The notes under the pieces: model-generated
Seen by the model: the letters and a program-made list of their open reading frames with translations, nothing else
Databases searched by the model: none
What the model was told of the DNA's origin: nothing
Shown here: piece after piece, positions 1 to 6,237 of the stretch
Layout of the letters: each line of letters begins with the position of its first letter
Numbering within the stretch: position 1 is the first letter of the stretch
Virus record (IMG/VR): IMGVR_UViG_3300025276_000151
Location: 1-29,162 of that record
Direction: 5' to 3' (one strand)
DNA from: a virus
Length of the DNA: 29,162 bases
Translations under genes and position numbers: made by a program

Positions 1-84
1 TTTCATTTGCATTTTCAACAAATATAAAGGACTGGATTAAATCAAGGCAAAGACGATACGATCAAAAAGCGTACAAGATTAAGA
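1..84. repeat. Terminal direct repeat, left copy
   Basis: These 84 bases are identical to the last 84 of the window (29079-29162). The repeat lies inside a small open reading frame that is continuous across the join. This is what a circular assembly, or a circularly permuted or terminally redundant phage genome, gives when linearised. It does not by itself show that the virion DNA has an 84-bp terminal repeat. Confidence 0.95.
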
Positions 85-95
85 AAAAAGAATAA
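1..95 (+). CDS. 3' part of a junction-spanning small basic protein
   Basis: This is the C-terminal part of a 54-residue protein whose ATG lies at 29009. Codons run from position 3 and end at TAA 93-95. The C-terminal half is strongly basic and aromatic (DWIKSRQRRYDQKAYKIKKK), as expected of a small nucleic-acid-binding protein, but I recognise no family. It stands just upstream of the ERF/SSB recombination genes. The gene is interrupted only by the linearisation point, not by a real truncation. Confidence 0.6.
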   Translation, partial: SFAFSTNIKDWIKSRQRRYDQKAYKIKKKE

Positions 96-118
96 ATATA
101 TTTTTAAAATAAAATGTT

Positions 119-126
119 TATATTTG
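119..126 (+). promoter_or_regulatory. Candidate Bacteroidetes -7 box TATATTTG
   Basis: TATATTTG matches the Bacteroidetes housekeeping -7 consensus TAnnTTTG exactly. It lies 12 nt before the ATG at 138 and precedes the ERF/SSB/ATPase run. No TTG is seen at the usual -33 distance, so the site is only partly supported. Confidence 0.45.
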
Positions 127-137
127 TTAAAAAAACT

Positions 138-290
138 ATGCAACAAATAGTAAACATAGAAGACTTAAAGTATCAGCACAAGGTGCAGATTCAAGAATTT
201 CAACTAGTTATTTACAAGTTGGAAAATAAGATTGAAATGCTACAAGCACTACTTCAATCTAGGGAAAATCCCGAACAGGTTAAATTTTAA
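138..290 (+). CDS. Small coiled-coil protein, 50 aa
   Basis: The ATG at 138 opens a 50-codon frame ending at TAA 288-290, ten bases before the ERF gene. It is rich in Gln, Lys, Glu and Leu with a heptad-like pattern (VIYKLENKIEMLQALLQS), so a short coiled coil is likely. No family is recognised. Support comes from the perfect TAnnTTTG box just upstream, tight spacing to the next gene and the A-rich leader. It could be a regulator or accessory subunit of the recombination genes, but that is only an inference from position. Confidence 0.6.
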   Translation: MQQIVNIEDLKYQHKVQIQEFQLVIYKLENKIEMLQALLQSRENPEQVKF

Positions 291-299
291 AACAGAAAA

Positions 300-836
300 A
301 TGGATATATCACTAAACCACAAGTTATCGGAAATTCAAGCATTATTTAAATCGAAGAAAAGTAGATTTAATGCATTTGGCAAATACAATTTTAGAAGTGC
401 AGAAGATATTTTAGAGGCTTTAAAGCCTTATCTTTTAAAACATGATGTTACTATCAGAATTAAAGAAAAGTATCTAGGTAGTCATGTAATTAAATCTACG
501 GCTATAATATCAGATGGAGTACAGAAAATAAAAGCAACTGCCATTGTAGGTGTTGATACAGATCAAAAAGGTATGCAAATGCCACAAAGGTTTGGATCAG
601 CAAGTTCATACGGTAAAAAGTATTCACTAGGCAATTTGTTTTTGATTGATGACACACAAGATTCTGATGCGATCAATAAACATGACAAAACCCAAAAGCC
701 TATTTTGCTAAAGAATACACCAAATTACAAAAAAGTATCAGACGCAATGAGTAATGGATTTACCATTGATGATGTGAAAAAGAAGTACACAATAAATGAT
801 GAATTAATTTTAGAACTAGAACAAATAAATAAATAA
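300..836 (+). CDS. erf: ERF-family single-strand annealing protein
   Basis: This is a phage recombinase that anneals complementary single strands during replication and repair. The 178-residue protein shows the ERF family pattern. An N-terminal block reads FNAFGKYNFRSAEDILEAL (about residues 24-42). A central block around 97-124 contains RFGSASSYGKKYSLGNLF followed by LIDDTQDSDA. The C-terminal part beyond about 130 is variable, as is usual in the family. The ATG follows an A-rich leader with no Shine-Dalgarno. The SSB-like gene begins two bases after its stop, the usual ERF-SSB pairing in which the SSB covers the strands the annealing protein acts on. In this context it works with the NinG-like and PD-(D/E)XK nucleases encoded elsewhere. 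Confidence 0.9.
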   Translation: MDISLNHKLSEIQALFKSKKSRFNAFGKYNFRSAEDILEALKPYLLKHDVTIRIKEKYLGSHVIKSTAIISDGVQKIKATAIVGVDTDQKGMQMPQRFGSASSYGKKYSLGNLFLIDDTQDSDAINKHDKTQKPILLKNTPNYKKVSDAMSNGFTIDDVKKKYTINDELILELEQINK

Positions 837-837
837 T

Positions 838-1152
838 ATGGGATCACTAGGAAGTTTAAACATAAGGGTAGACAAATTACCCAAGGAAAAATTTGTAAAA
901 GGTAAAGATGGGGCGGTGTATTGTGACATAACATTTTCAATAAATGATGACACAAGATACGGAAACAATGTATCAGCAATGATTCCTCAAACAAAGGAAG
1001 AACGAGAAGCCAAAAAGGCAAAGCAATACATAGGAAATGGGAAAATCTTTTGGACAGACGGAACTATTAAGATTGCAGATAAGGATGAACTTGCTAAAAA
1101 TTTAAATAGTTCTCCATACGATAAGCAAGAAGATAGCGGATTACCGTTTTAA
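838..1152 (+). CDS. ssb: Single-stranded DNA-binding protein (phage type)
   Basis: This 104-residue protein probably coats single-stranded DNA in phage replication. The N-terminal half is beta-rich (LGSLNIRVDKLPKEKF, then VYCDITFSINDDT), consistent with a small OB fold. The GNGKIFWTDGTIKI strand pair follows. The C-terminus ends DSGLPF after an acidic/polar linker, which resembles the acidic tip with terminal Pro-Phe that bacterial SSBs use to recruit partners. It starts two bases after the ERF stop and is closed by a strong terminator at 1156, so ERF and SSB form the end of one transcription unit. The OB-fold assignment comes from the tip and the ERF neighbour rather than a strong motif. Confidence 0.7.
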   Translation: MGSLGSLNIRVDKLPKEKFVKGKDGAVYCDITFSINDDTRYGNNVSAMIPQTKEEREAKKAKQYIGNGKIFWTDGTIKIADKDELAKNLNSSPYDKQEDSGLPF

Positions 1153-1155
1153 TTT

Positions 1156-1183
1156 AAGGGGGATTAAGTTCCCCCTTTTTTTT
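1156..1183 (+). terminator. Intrinsic terminator after ssb
   Basis: GGGGGA (158-163 of this kilobase) pairs with TTCCCC-type sequence at 1170-1175. The stem is extended by AA/TT and followed by a run of eight or more T. It closes the ERF-SSB unit 4 nt after the stop codon. The next gene starts 17 nt further on, so read-through or a weak promoter must feed it. Confidence 0.85.
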
Positions 1184-1199
1184 ACATAAATTACACCAC

Positions 1200-2009
1200 A
1201 TGACAGATATAGAATTACAATTGGCTGAAACCTTTTGTAAAATTGACAACACAAAAGAAATAGAATATCCACCAATTGCCTTATCAATAGGCACTAAAGT
1301 TATTAGCACTAAAAAGGGGAATGAAGTAGTTGATATTCCTATTGGAACTTATGGGAACTTCTCATTTATACAAGCACCCCCAAAAAGCCGTAAAAGTTAC
1401 TTTGTAAGTTTGCTAGTTTCAGCTTATTTAAGACATAATAACTTTGTAGGTAAAATAAAAAGCCATAGAAATAATGAGCAAGTTTTACACTTTGATACAG
1501 AACAAGGACACTGGCACAGTGCAAGGACTTTTAAAAGGGTAATTGATATGTGTGCTACATCAGACGGTTACCATACGTTCGCTTTGCGTACGCTTAATTA
1601 TTCTCAAAGGATGGAATTTATTGAATATTGCTTTATGAAACACAAAAAAATAGGAATTTGTGTAATAGATGGAATAGCCGATTTAGTAAGTGATGCAAAT
1701 AATATAGAACAAAGTAATGATTGTGTTCAAAAATTAATGAAGTGGAGTACTGATTTTAAATGTCACATTATTACGGTGATTCATAGCAATTTTGGAACAG
1801 ACAAACCAACAGGGCATTTAGGATCATTTTTGGAAAAGAAAGCAGAAACCCAAATATCACTTGAAAAAAACACAGTACATTCAGATCAAACAATTGTAAC
1901 CTGTAAAAGAAGCCGGGGTTTCCCTTTTGAAAACTTGTCATTTAAAATTAATACCTTTGGTTACCCCGAAATAATAGAAAATCTTTATGATCCCCTCCAA
2001 GGCGCTTGA
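1200..2009 (+). CDS. RecA-fold (RepA/DnaB-like) replication ATPase
   Basis: This 269-residue protein is probably the replicative helicase or a helicase-loading ATPase. Seen in sequence: a P-loop-like APPKSRKS at 59-66, an acidic strand HFDTEQG at 97-103, a Walker B strand ICVIDGIADL at 153-162, and a sensor strand IITVIHSNFG at 190-199. This order matches the AAA_25/RepA-like branch of RecA-fold ATPases. The P-loop is not canonical: the Gly before the catalytic Lys is Arg (R64) and the first Gly is Ala, while Lys65-Ser66 are kept. It overlaps the sigma-like gene by 23 bases, which suggests coupled translation. No primase or DNA polymerase is visible, so this ATPase may recruit host replication proteins (inference). 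Confidence 0.7.
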   Translation: MTDIELQLAETFCKIDNTKEIEYPPIALSIGTKVISTKKGNEVVDIPIGTYGNFSFIQAPPKSRKSYFVSLLVSAYLRHNNFVGKIKSHRNNEQVLHFDTEQGHWHSARTFKRVIDMCATSDGYHTFALRTLNYSQRMEFIEYCFMKHKKIGICVIDGIADLVSDANNIEQSNDCVQKLMKWSTDFKCHIITVIHSNFGTDKPTGHLGSFLEKKAETQISLEKNTVHSDQTIVTCKRSRGFPFENLSFKINTFGYPEIIENLYDPLQGA

Positions 2010-2466
2010 AAAAATATTTGAAAAGAACACTCAATGGATTGATATTGTCAAATCTTTTGGGTGTAATCGTGACACATCACAAGACATTGTTCAAGAAATG
2101 TATTTTAAGGTTCAGAAACGATTAGAGAAAGGTACAGACATTCAATATAATGAAGATGATATAAACTACTACTACATTTTTAAAGTGCTTAGATCGCTTT
2201 TTTTAGACTTAAAAAGAAAAGAATCAAAAGTTAAAATAGTTGAACTAGGAGAAATTGAAAATTGTGAATTAGATATTAATTATGAAGATGCGTATGAAGC
2301 AGTGACTGAAGAAATAAACACCTTGTTTTGGTATGATCGAAAAGTATACGAAATAATAGATAATGGTAAATCTATTTCTGAACTGTCGAGGCAAACAAAT
2401 ATTTCTTACTATTCACTCTACAACACGTATAAGAAAGTTAAAAATAAACTAAAACATTTGTTATGA
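1987..2466 (+). CDS. ECF-type sigma-factor-like protein
   Basis: This 159-residue protein has the layout of a minimal sigma factor. Residues 13-80 resemble region 2 (SQDIVQEMYFKVQKR, then YYIFKVLRSLFLDLKRKES), the part that contacts core polymerase and the -10 element. After an acidic linker (85-106), residues 107-157 resemble region 4, with a helix-turn-helix SISELSRQTNISYYSLYNTY at 129-148. The ATG lies 23 bases inside the ATPase gene and no later Met is near, so the overlap is real. Such proteins occur in other Bacteroidetes phages. I infer that it may redirect host RNA polymerase to the five CGTTATATA sites before the structural operons. An alternative is a non-sigma transcription regulator built on the same two domains. 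Confidence 0.65.
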   Translation: MIPSKALEKIFEKNTQWIDIVKSFGCNRDTSQDIVQEMYFKVQKRLEKGTDIQYNEDDINYYYIFKVLRSLFLDLKRKESKVKIVELGEIENCELDINYEDAYEAVTEEINTLFWYDRKVYEIIDNGKSISELSRQTNISYYSLYNTYKKVKNKLKHLL

Positions 2467-2951
2467 ATTACAAATATCCTAAATCTTTTTGGAAAATAGC
2501 TGAGCAGTTAGGACATGCAAGAACTGTGATGGATGAAAAAATAATGATAAACAATCCAAAACATGAAAGGGGATCAAAGAGGGAACATATAGATAAAATA
2601 GGGGTGTTGGGTGAATTAATTGCAATGGATTATTTAACGAATAAAAACATTGAATTTACAATGGCAAACCTTTTAGAATTATATCCTGTTAAAAATGCTG
2701 ACTTTGTTTTTAAGAATAAAAAAATAGATGTTAAATCTACTTTACATTTTGAAAAAGCACACATTTTAATTAATGATGAAGCCCATAAAAAAGGATTAGG
2801 GATAATTGAAATGTATTGGATTATTTACATTCTTGATGAAACGAATTGTGAATTTTATTTTGTTGATTATGATGATGTAAGCAAATGGGATTGTAGGCTA
2901 TTTAAATATACAAATGCTTTTTACACAAAACGAGAAAATTTAAAGAAATGA
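2463..2951 (+). CDS. PD-(D/E)XK-type nuclease
   Basis: This 162-residue protein has the core residues of the restriction-endonuclease-like fold: Glu51 in GVLGELIAMDYL (47-58), Asp80 in KNADFVF (77-83) and the D-x-K pair Asp89-Lys91 in KIDVKST (87-93). Asp80 is nine residues before Asp89 on the neighbouring strand, the usual hairpin geometry. Metal-dependent DNA cleavage is the family activity. Here it may be a recombination or Holliday-junction nuclease, or a replication-associated nuclease; the sequence does not decide which. It starts inside the last codons of the sigma-like gene (4-base ATGA overlap) and ends overlapping the next ATG in the same way. Confidence 0.65.
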   Translation: MNYKYPKSFWKIAEQLGHARTVMDEKIMINNPKHERGSKREHIDKIGVLGELIAMDYLTNKNIEFTMANLLELYPVKNADFVFKNKKIDVKSTLHFEKAHILINDEAHKKGLGIIEMYWIIYILDETNCEFYFVDYDDVSKWDCRLFKYTNAFYTKRENLKK

Positions 2952-3097
2952 AATTAGGGGATTTAATTTATTACATAACCAAATACACAGGGATAAAAGC
3001 CTTGGTAGATTGGTACAGTAAATACACCGGGAAAGATTGCGGATGTGATGAAAGAAGAGAAAAATTAAATAAGGTAAACGGAATTAAAAGATGGTAA
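2948..3097 (+). CDS. Conserved small Cys-containing protein, 49 aa
   Basis: The ATG at 2948 overlaps the stop of the nuclease gene (ATGA), and TAA 3095-3097 lies inside the next gene. The pattern GDLIYYITKYTGIKAL, then KDCGCDERREKLNKV, is one I associate with a small protein common in Bacteroidetes phages: a membrane- or DNA-proximal helix, then a C-x-C and a basic helix with RREKLN. The typical form has C-x-x-C, which could bind zinc or a cluster; here only CGC (31-33) is present. The function is unknown. Confidence 0.7.
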   Translation: MKLGDLIYYITKYTGIKALVDWYSKYTGKDCGCDERREKLNKVNGIKRW

Positions 3098-3330
3098 AAT
3101 TTAAAAAAGAAGATTTAATTGTTTGGGATGGTTTTAGATCGGTTAATAAATCTGTAATTAGTCACGATGAATATACCATGATCTGTGAATTTCATGCACA
3201 CTATTTTGAACACAAACTTGAAGAACCTTGTAAGTGCGCACCCAAAAGAATAAACCAATTAATAGCTGATTTAAATAAGGTGTGGGAGCAGTCAAAAAAG
3301 AAACCTAGAAAGAAAAAGAAAGAAGAATAG
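3091..3330 (+). CDS. Conserved phage protein with basic tail, 79 aa
   Basis: The core MICEFHAHYFEHKLEEPCKC followed by RINQLIADLNKVW (about 30-64) contains two Cys and three His, a possible metal site. It resembles a small protein seen repeatedly in Bacteroidetes phages. The last dozen residues (KKKPRKKKKEE) are almost all charged and mostly Lys, which suggests nucleic acid contact. It overlaps the previous gene by 7 bases and ends the first operon; a gap with a candidate promoter follows. The function is unknown. Confidence 0.75.
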   Translation: MVKFKKEDLIVWDGFRSVNKSVISHDEYTMICEFHAHYFEHKLEEPCKCAPKRINQLIADLNKVWEQSKKKPRKKKKEE

Positions 3331-3350
3331 TTTATTAAACTTTTTGTGTA

Positions 3351-3358
3351 TATCTTCG
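3351..3358 (+). promoter_or_regulatory. Candidate -7 box TATCTTCG
   Basis: TATCTTCG differs from TAnnTTTG at one position and lies in the only gap of this region, 22 nt before the ATG at 3381. The leader contains TTAAACAAAA, as do the leaders of the genes at 7782 and 28761. No clear -33 TTG is seen. Confidence 0.4.
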
Positions 3359-3380
3359 TTACTTATTAAACAAAACAGAT

Positions 3381-3506
3381 ATGGATAATTTTATAGAACA
3401 CATTTTTGGAGACGTTATGAAAGATGTTGATGAATTAGTAAAGGATGCAAATAAAATCATAGAAAATGAGCAGATCAAAACTACTAAGGGAACGAAAAAA
3501 GATTGA
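3381..3506 (+). CDS. Small acidic/basic bipolar protein, 41 aa
   Basis: The ATG at 3381 is the first start after the candidate promoter at 3351. The frame ends TGA 3504-3506, overlapping the zinc-ribbon gene by 41 bases. The N-terminal two thirds (MDNFIEHIFGDVMKDVDELV) is acidic and helical and the tail (KTTKGTKKD) is basic. No family is recognised. Being first in the operon, it may help translation of the downstream micro-genes. Confidence 0.5.
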   Translation: MDNFIEHIFGDVMKDVDELVKDANKIIENEQIKTTKGTKKD

Positions 3507-3687
3507 TAACTTATATGTTATTGAATGTCCAACTTGTGGAAATTATGCAGCATCTTCTGATGATATGCAATTATTGCCGGATTGGATTGTTTGTAAAGAA
3601 TGTTATCCTACTAAACTTTTAAGCAATGTCATACGAATGGACTACCGCAAACGATTTTCAAAATTTGGAAGTAAATCAAGCTTATAA
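3466..3687 (+). CDS. Small zinc-ribbon protein, 73 aa
   Basis: It has two Cys pairs, CPTC (21-24) and CKEC (43-46), spaced 18 residues apart between predicted strands. This is the pattern of a single zinc ribbon. The flanks are basic (KLLRERKK at the start, YRKRFSKFGSK at the end), consistent with nucleic acid binding. It overlaps genes on both sides. The exact role is unknown; a transcription or replication accessory factor is plausible. Confidence 0.7.
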   Translation: MSRSKLLRERKKIDNLYVIECPTCGNYAASSDDMQLLPDWIVCKECYPTKLLSNVIRMDYRKRFSKFGSKSSL

Positions 3688-3799
3688 GAAATACCTTAAA
3701 GCCAAAAAAGCCACAAATAACCACACAGAATATAGCCGATGGTTTGAATATTGGCTAGATTATTTACATTTAAGAAACAGATATGGATTATACAAATGA
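3626..3799 (+). CDS. Small aromatic-rich protein, 57 aa
   Basis: The ATG at 3626 lies in the last third of the zinc-ribbon gene and the frame stops at TGA 3797-3799, overlapping the next ATG (3783). The protein is basic and unusually aromatic (YSRWFEYWLDYLHLRNRYGLY). No family is recognised. The coding call rests on the continuous overlap chain 3381-4870, in which every gap is filled by one such frame, and on its non-random composition. Confidence 0.55.
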   Translation: MSYEWTTANDFQNLEVNQAYKKYLKAKKATNNHTEYSRWFEYWLDYLHLRNRYGLYK

Positions 3800-3908
3800 A
3801 TTTTTAAATTATGAAGAAGGAATAAGTAACTGCTGCGGTGCAAAAGTTATAGAGCATTCAGAAAGATGTGATGCTTGTCAAGAAAACTGTAAAGTAGTCG
3901 AAGAATGA
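3783..3908 (+). CDS. Cys-rich micro-protein, 41 aa
   Basis: It starts inside the previous gene and ends with a 4-base ATGA overlap with the exonuclease gene. It holds five Cys in 21 residues (NCCGAKVIEHSERCDACQEN, then C), giving CC, CxxC and a final C, which is a likely zinc knuckle. The CCGA...CDAC arrangement recurs in small phage zinc-ribbon proteins. The function is unknown; translational coupling to the exonuclease is likely. Confidence 0.6.
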   Translation: MDYTNEFLNYEEGISNCCGAKVIEHSERCDACQENCKVVEE

Positions 3909-4606
3909 TATTACTTGTAGATGCTGATAGTTTGGTTTTTGCAAGTTGCTACCGACCAAGAGAAGATGTTGACACATTCTACACAAATTTAGATGATGTT
4001 ATTCACAAATTTGATGAATCATTTATGAAGATAGTAAATGATCTATCTGATAGGTACGAAGTAAAAGAAGTGTTAACCTTTAATAATAGCAAAGGCAACT
4101 TTAGAAAGCTAATTACACCCACTTACAAAGCAAATAGGATAGGACAAAAGAAGCCACCAATGCTTAAAGAAATGCATAACTACGTTCAAGAAACGTATGA
4201 TGGCATTTATGGTTATGGAATTGAAACGGATGATATAGTTGCTACCTATTGGAAGGAATTAAGCACTAAGTTTGGCAGGGAAAACGTAATGATTGTTAGT
4301 ATAGATAAAGACTATCTTCAATTCCCGGCATTGATTTACAGATACAACCGTAAAGAAATTTTAGATTTGTCTAAATTTGATTCATTGCTTAACTTTTACA
4401 CTCAAATGATAGTAGGAGATACTGCGGATAATGTGAACTACTTCAAAGGTAAAGGCATCAAGTTTGCACAGAAATATTACAAGGACTGTGACACAAAATA
4501 CCAATTCACTAAAATGTTATACCTTCTTTTTAAAGAACGTTACAAGAGCAAAGCAAGGGAGAAATACATAGAGTGCTACAACCTTTTAAAACTTAGAACA
4601 GAATGA
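3905..4606 (+). CDS. 5'-3' exonuclease, FEN/T5 exonuclease-like
   Basis: This 233-residue metal-dependent 5' nuclease would remove RNA primers and flaps in phage replication. Motifs run in family order: LLVDADSL with Asp6 and Asp8; FRKLITPTYKANR at 66-78 (the usual F-R-x-x-x-x-P-x-YKxNR); the metal pair ETDDIVA with Asp109-Asp110; SIDKDYLQ with Asp134 and Asp136; VGDTADN with Asp172 and Asp175; then KGKG at 181-184, the start of the helix-hairpin-helix. All metal ligands appear present, so it should be active. It is translationally coupled to the genes on both sides. Confidence 0.9.
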   Translation: MILLVDADSLVFASCYRPREDVDTFYTNLDDVIHKFDESFMKIVNDLSDRYEVKEVLTFNNSKGNFRKLITPTYKANRIGQKKPPMLKEMHNYVQETYDGIYGYGIETDDIVATYWKELSTKFGRENVMIVSIDKDYLQFPALIYRYNRKEILDLSKFDSLLNFYTQMIVGDTADNVNYFKGKGIKFAQKYYKDCDTKYQFTKMLYLLFKERYKSKAREKYIECYNLLKLRTE

Positions 4607-4776
4607 ACTTAAAAGAACAATTAAGCGAAAAGATAAAAACAAGAAATGAAAGAAGAAAAGCAATCCTTGATCCAAGCATTGACCAATTGACAATAGTTGG
4701 AATGACTAGAGGATTAAAAAGATTAGAAAAGGAAATAAATGGTTTAATTAAACAAATAAAAAATGCAGAAGGCTAA
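4603..4776 (+). CDS. Small basic helical protein, 57 aa
   Basis: It starts with an ATGA overlap on the exonuclease stop and ends TAA 4774-4776, overlapping the next ATG. It is almost entirely helical and charged (LKEQLSEKIKTRNERRKAIL, then GLKRLEKEINGLIKQIKNAE), so a coiled-coil hairpin is likely. No family is recognised. Confidence 0.55.
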   Translation: MNLKEQLSEKIKTRNERRKAILDPSIDQLTIVGMTRGLKRLEKEINGLIKQIKNAEG

Positions 4777-4870
4777 AAAAATAGTAGGCACTTTGTTAAT
4801 ACTTATAGCAAGTGCATTAATTTTAATAATTGGAAACTTTATAAATTTACACAAACCAAATGACAGATAA
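4763..4870 (+). CDS. Single-helix membrane micro-protein, 35 aa
   Basis: The ATG at 4763 lies inside the previous gene and TAA 4868-4870 overlaps the next ATG at 4860. A short basic start (MQKAKK) is followed by about 18 hydrophobic residues (IVGTLLILIASALILIIG) and a polar tail, a clear single transmembrane segment. Its place in the early region argues against a holin. It could act in superinfection exclusion or anchor a replication protein, but nothing in the sequence decides this. Confidence 0.55.
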   Translation: MQKAKKIVGTLLILIASALILIIGNFINLHKPNDR

Positions 4871-5051
4871 AGAAAAAAATGCAAGTGATAAAGCGCAGCA
4901 ACTAATAAGTAGACACATTAGCGAATGCGGCATAGATGAAGATGCCTCTAAGAAGGCTAGTTTAATCCTTATAGATGAATTATTTAAGTGGGGGTTACCT
5001 TACACTTATCAAATAGAATTTTGGACTGAAGTAAAAAGATATTTAAAATGA
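4860..5051 (+). CDS. Small helical protein of unknown function, 63 aa
   Basis: It begins MTDKEKNASDKAQQLISRHI and is amphipathic helical throughout, with no Cys pair or membrane segment. It overlaps the membrane micro-protein gene by 11 bases and the DnaA-like gene by 4 (ATGA). No family is recognised. The tight coupling to the DnaA-like protein suggests a joint role in replication (inference from position only). Confidence 0.6.
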   Translation: MTDKEKNASDKAQQLISRHISECGIDEDASKKASLILIDELFKWGLPYTYQIEFWTEVKRYLK

Positions 5052-5419
5052 CGGCACAAGAAATAAGCGACAGAATAGTAAAGAAAACAGGAGTGAATGT
5101 TTTTGCAGATAGTAGGAAAAAAGAAGTAATTCATTACAGATCACTTTTAATTTACCTACTAAGGGAAAAGATGAATTTAAGGTGGATGAACATAGCACTG
5201 TTTTTTAAAGCAAATGAAAAGAGTATAACACACGCAACTGTAATCCACTCACATCATTACTATGACATTTACAAGGATGAAAATCCCAAACTAGAGGAAT
5301 TAGAAAAACAGTTTAACTTTACACCGGTAGACCTTGACACACTAGATAAAATTCACATGCTAGAAAATAAAGTGAAAAACCTTAGAAAAAGAATCAAACA
5401 ATATGAAAAAGTTAATTAG
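5048..5419 (+). CDS. DnaA domain IV-like DNA-binding protein
   Basis: Residues 26-68 (VIHYRSLLIYLLREKMNLRW, then IALFFKANEKSITHATVIHS) resemble the C-terminal DNA-binding domain of DnaA. The block THATVIHS at 61-68 corresponds to the DnaA signature around D-H-T-T-V. There is no AAA+ domain; the rest (from about 95) is a charged coiled coil ending NLRKRIKQYEKVN. It may bind DnaA-box-like sites at the phage origin, or act on host DnaA regulation. The length is 123 residues against more than 400 for a full DnaA, so it is an orphan domain IV, not a truncated DnaA. Confidence 0.65.
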   Translation: MTAQEISDRIVKKTGVNVFADSRKKEVIHYRSLLIYLLREKMNLRWMNIALFFKANEKSITHATVIHSHHYYDIYKDENPKLEELEKQFNFTPVDLDTLDKIHMLENKVKNLRKRIKQYEKVN

Positions 5420-5573
5420 TTCAATAAAAAAATCGTTAAGGAATTTATTCACAGAAGATGATCCCACAAAAATATGGGTTCAGATACCTAGGACTTTTAA
5501 AACAAAGAAAGATCAAAATTATATGATCAGAAGAACAAAGGATTTTATTGTAGAAAACACAGAAGTTGGATGA
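5403..5573 (+). CDS. Small basic protein, 56 aa
   Basis: The ATG at 5403 lies inside the DnaA-like gene and TGA 5571-5573 overlaps the methyltransferase ATG. The N-terminus is basic and amphipathic (MKKLISSIKKSLRNLF), then come acidic residues and a beta-like stretch (KIWVQIPRTFKTKKDQNYMI). No family is recognised. It is supported by perfect gap-filling between two confident genes. Confidence 0.55.
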   Translation: MKKLISSIKKSLRNLFTEDDPTKIWVQIPRTFKTKKDQNYMIRRTKDFIVENTEVG

Positions 5574-6202
5574 TTACCAATGAAGACAACATGGATTTAA
5601 TGGTTAGGTATAAAGACAATCATTTTGACTTGGCTATTGTTGATCCTCCTTATGGAAGCAATGATGCCATAGGTTTAAAAGATAATCTTTCTAAAAATAA
5701 ACAAGCAACAAAAAGAACTAATTACAATGTTTTTAAAAATGTATCACCATCAATTAAATACTTTAAAGAATTAAAAAGGGTTAGCAAGAATCAAATTATT
5801 TGGGGTGTAAATTTTTATAAAAACTTTGATTTGAGTGGTGGAAGGTTGTGTTGGGATAAAAAAGGGACTGCATTTGGAAGGGCGGAACTTGCTTATTTAT
5901 CTATGACAAAAAGCGTAAATGTTTGTGAAATAATATGGAACGGTATGATTCAGCACGACATGAAAAATAAAGAATTAAGAATACACCCAACACAAAAACC
6001 AGTGAAACTTTATGAATGGCTTTTAATGAATTACGCAAAAGAAGGAGACACAATATTAGACACTCATTTAGGAAGTGGATCAATTGCTATTGCTTGTCAT
6101 AACTTAAAATATGATTTAACTGCTTGTGAACTTGACACAGAATATTATGAAAAAGCGATGGAAAGAATTAATAATCATAAGCGACAAATAAGAATGTTTT
6201 AA
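5570..6202 (+). CDS. DNA methyltransferase, N6-adenine/N4-cytosine type
   Basis: This 210-residue amino-methyltransferase has the catalytic DPPYG motif IV at 25-29, HPTQKP at 139-144 and the AdoMet-binding motif I DTHLGSGS at 164-171. The motif order IV before I places it in the beta class (N6_N4_Mtase family). No target-recognition insert is obvious and no restriction endonuclease is adjacent, so it is an orphan enzyme. It probably protects phage DNA from host restriction or marks it for replication or packaging. It is the last gene before the terminase operon; CGTTATATA begins 4 nt after its stop. Confidence 0.9.
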   Translation: MITNEDNMDLMVRYKDNHFDLAIVDPPYGSNDAIGLKDNLSKNKQATKRTNYNVFKNVSPSIKYFKELKRVSKNQIIWGVNFYKNFDLSGGRLCWDKKGTAFGRAELAYLSMTKSVNVCEIIWNGMIQHDMKNKELRIHPTQKPVKLYEWLLMNYAKEGDTILDTHLGSGSIAIACHNLKYDLTACELDTEYYEKAMERINNHKRQIRMF

Positions 6203-6205
6203 TGA

Positions 6206-6214
6206 CGTTATATA
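6206..6214 (+). promoter_or_regulatory. CGTTATATA motif, copy 1 (terminase operon)
   Basis: Exact CGTTATATA lies 4 nt after the methyltransferase stop and 23 nt before the small terminase ATG at 6238. It is the only one of five copies not placed 3 nt from the ATG; a leader containing AATAAACAAAAATAAATC lies between. It is a proposed late promoter element. Confidence 0.6.
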
Positions 6215-6237
6215 AATTGAATAAACAAAAATAAATC

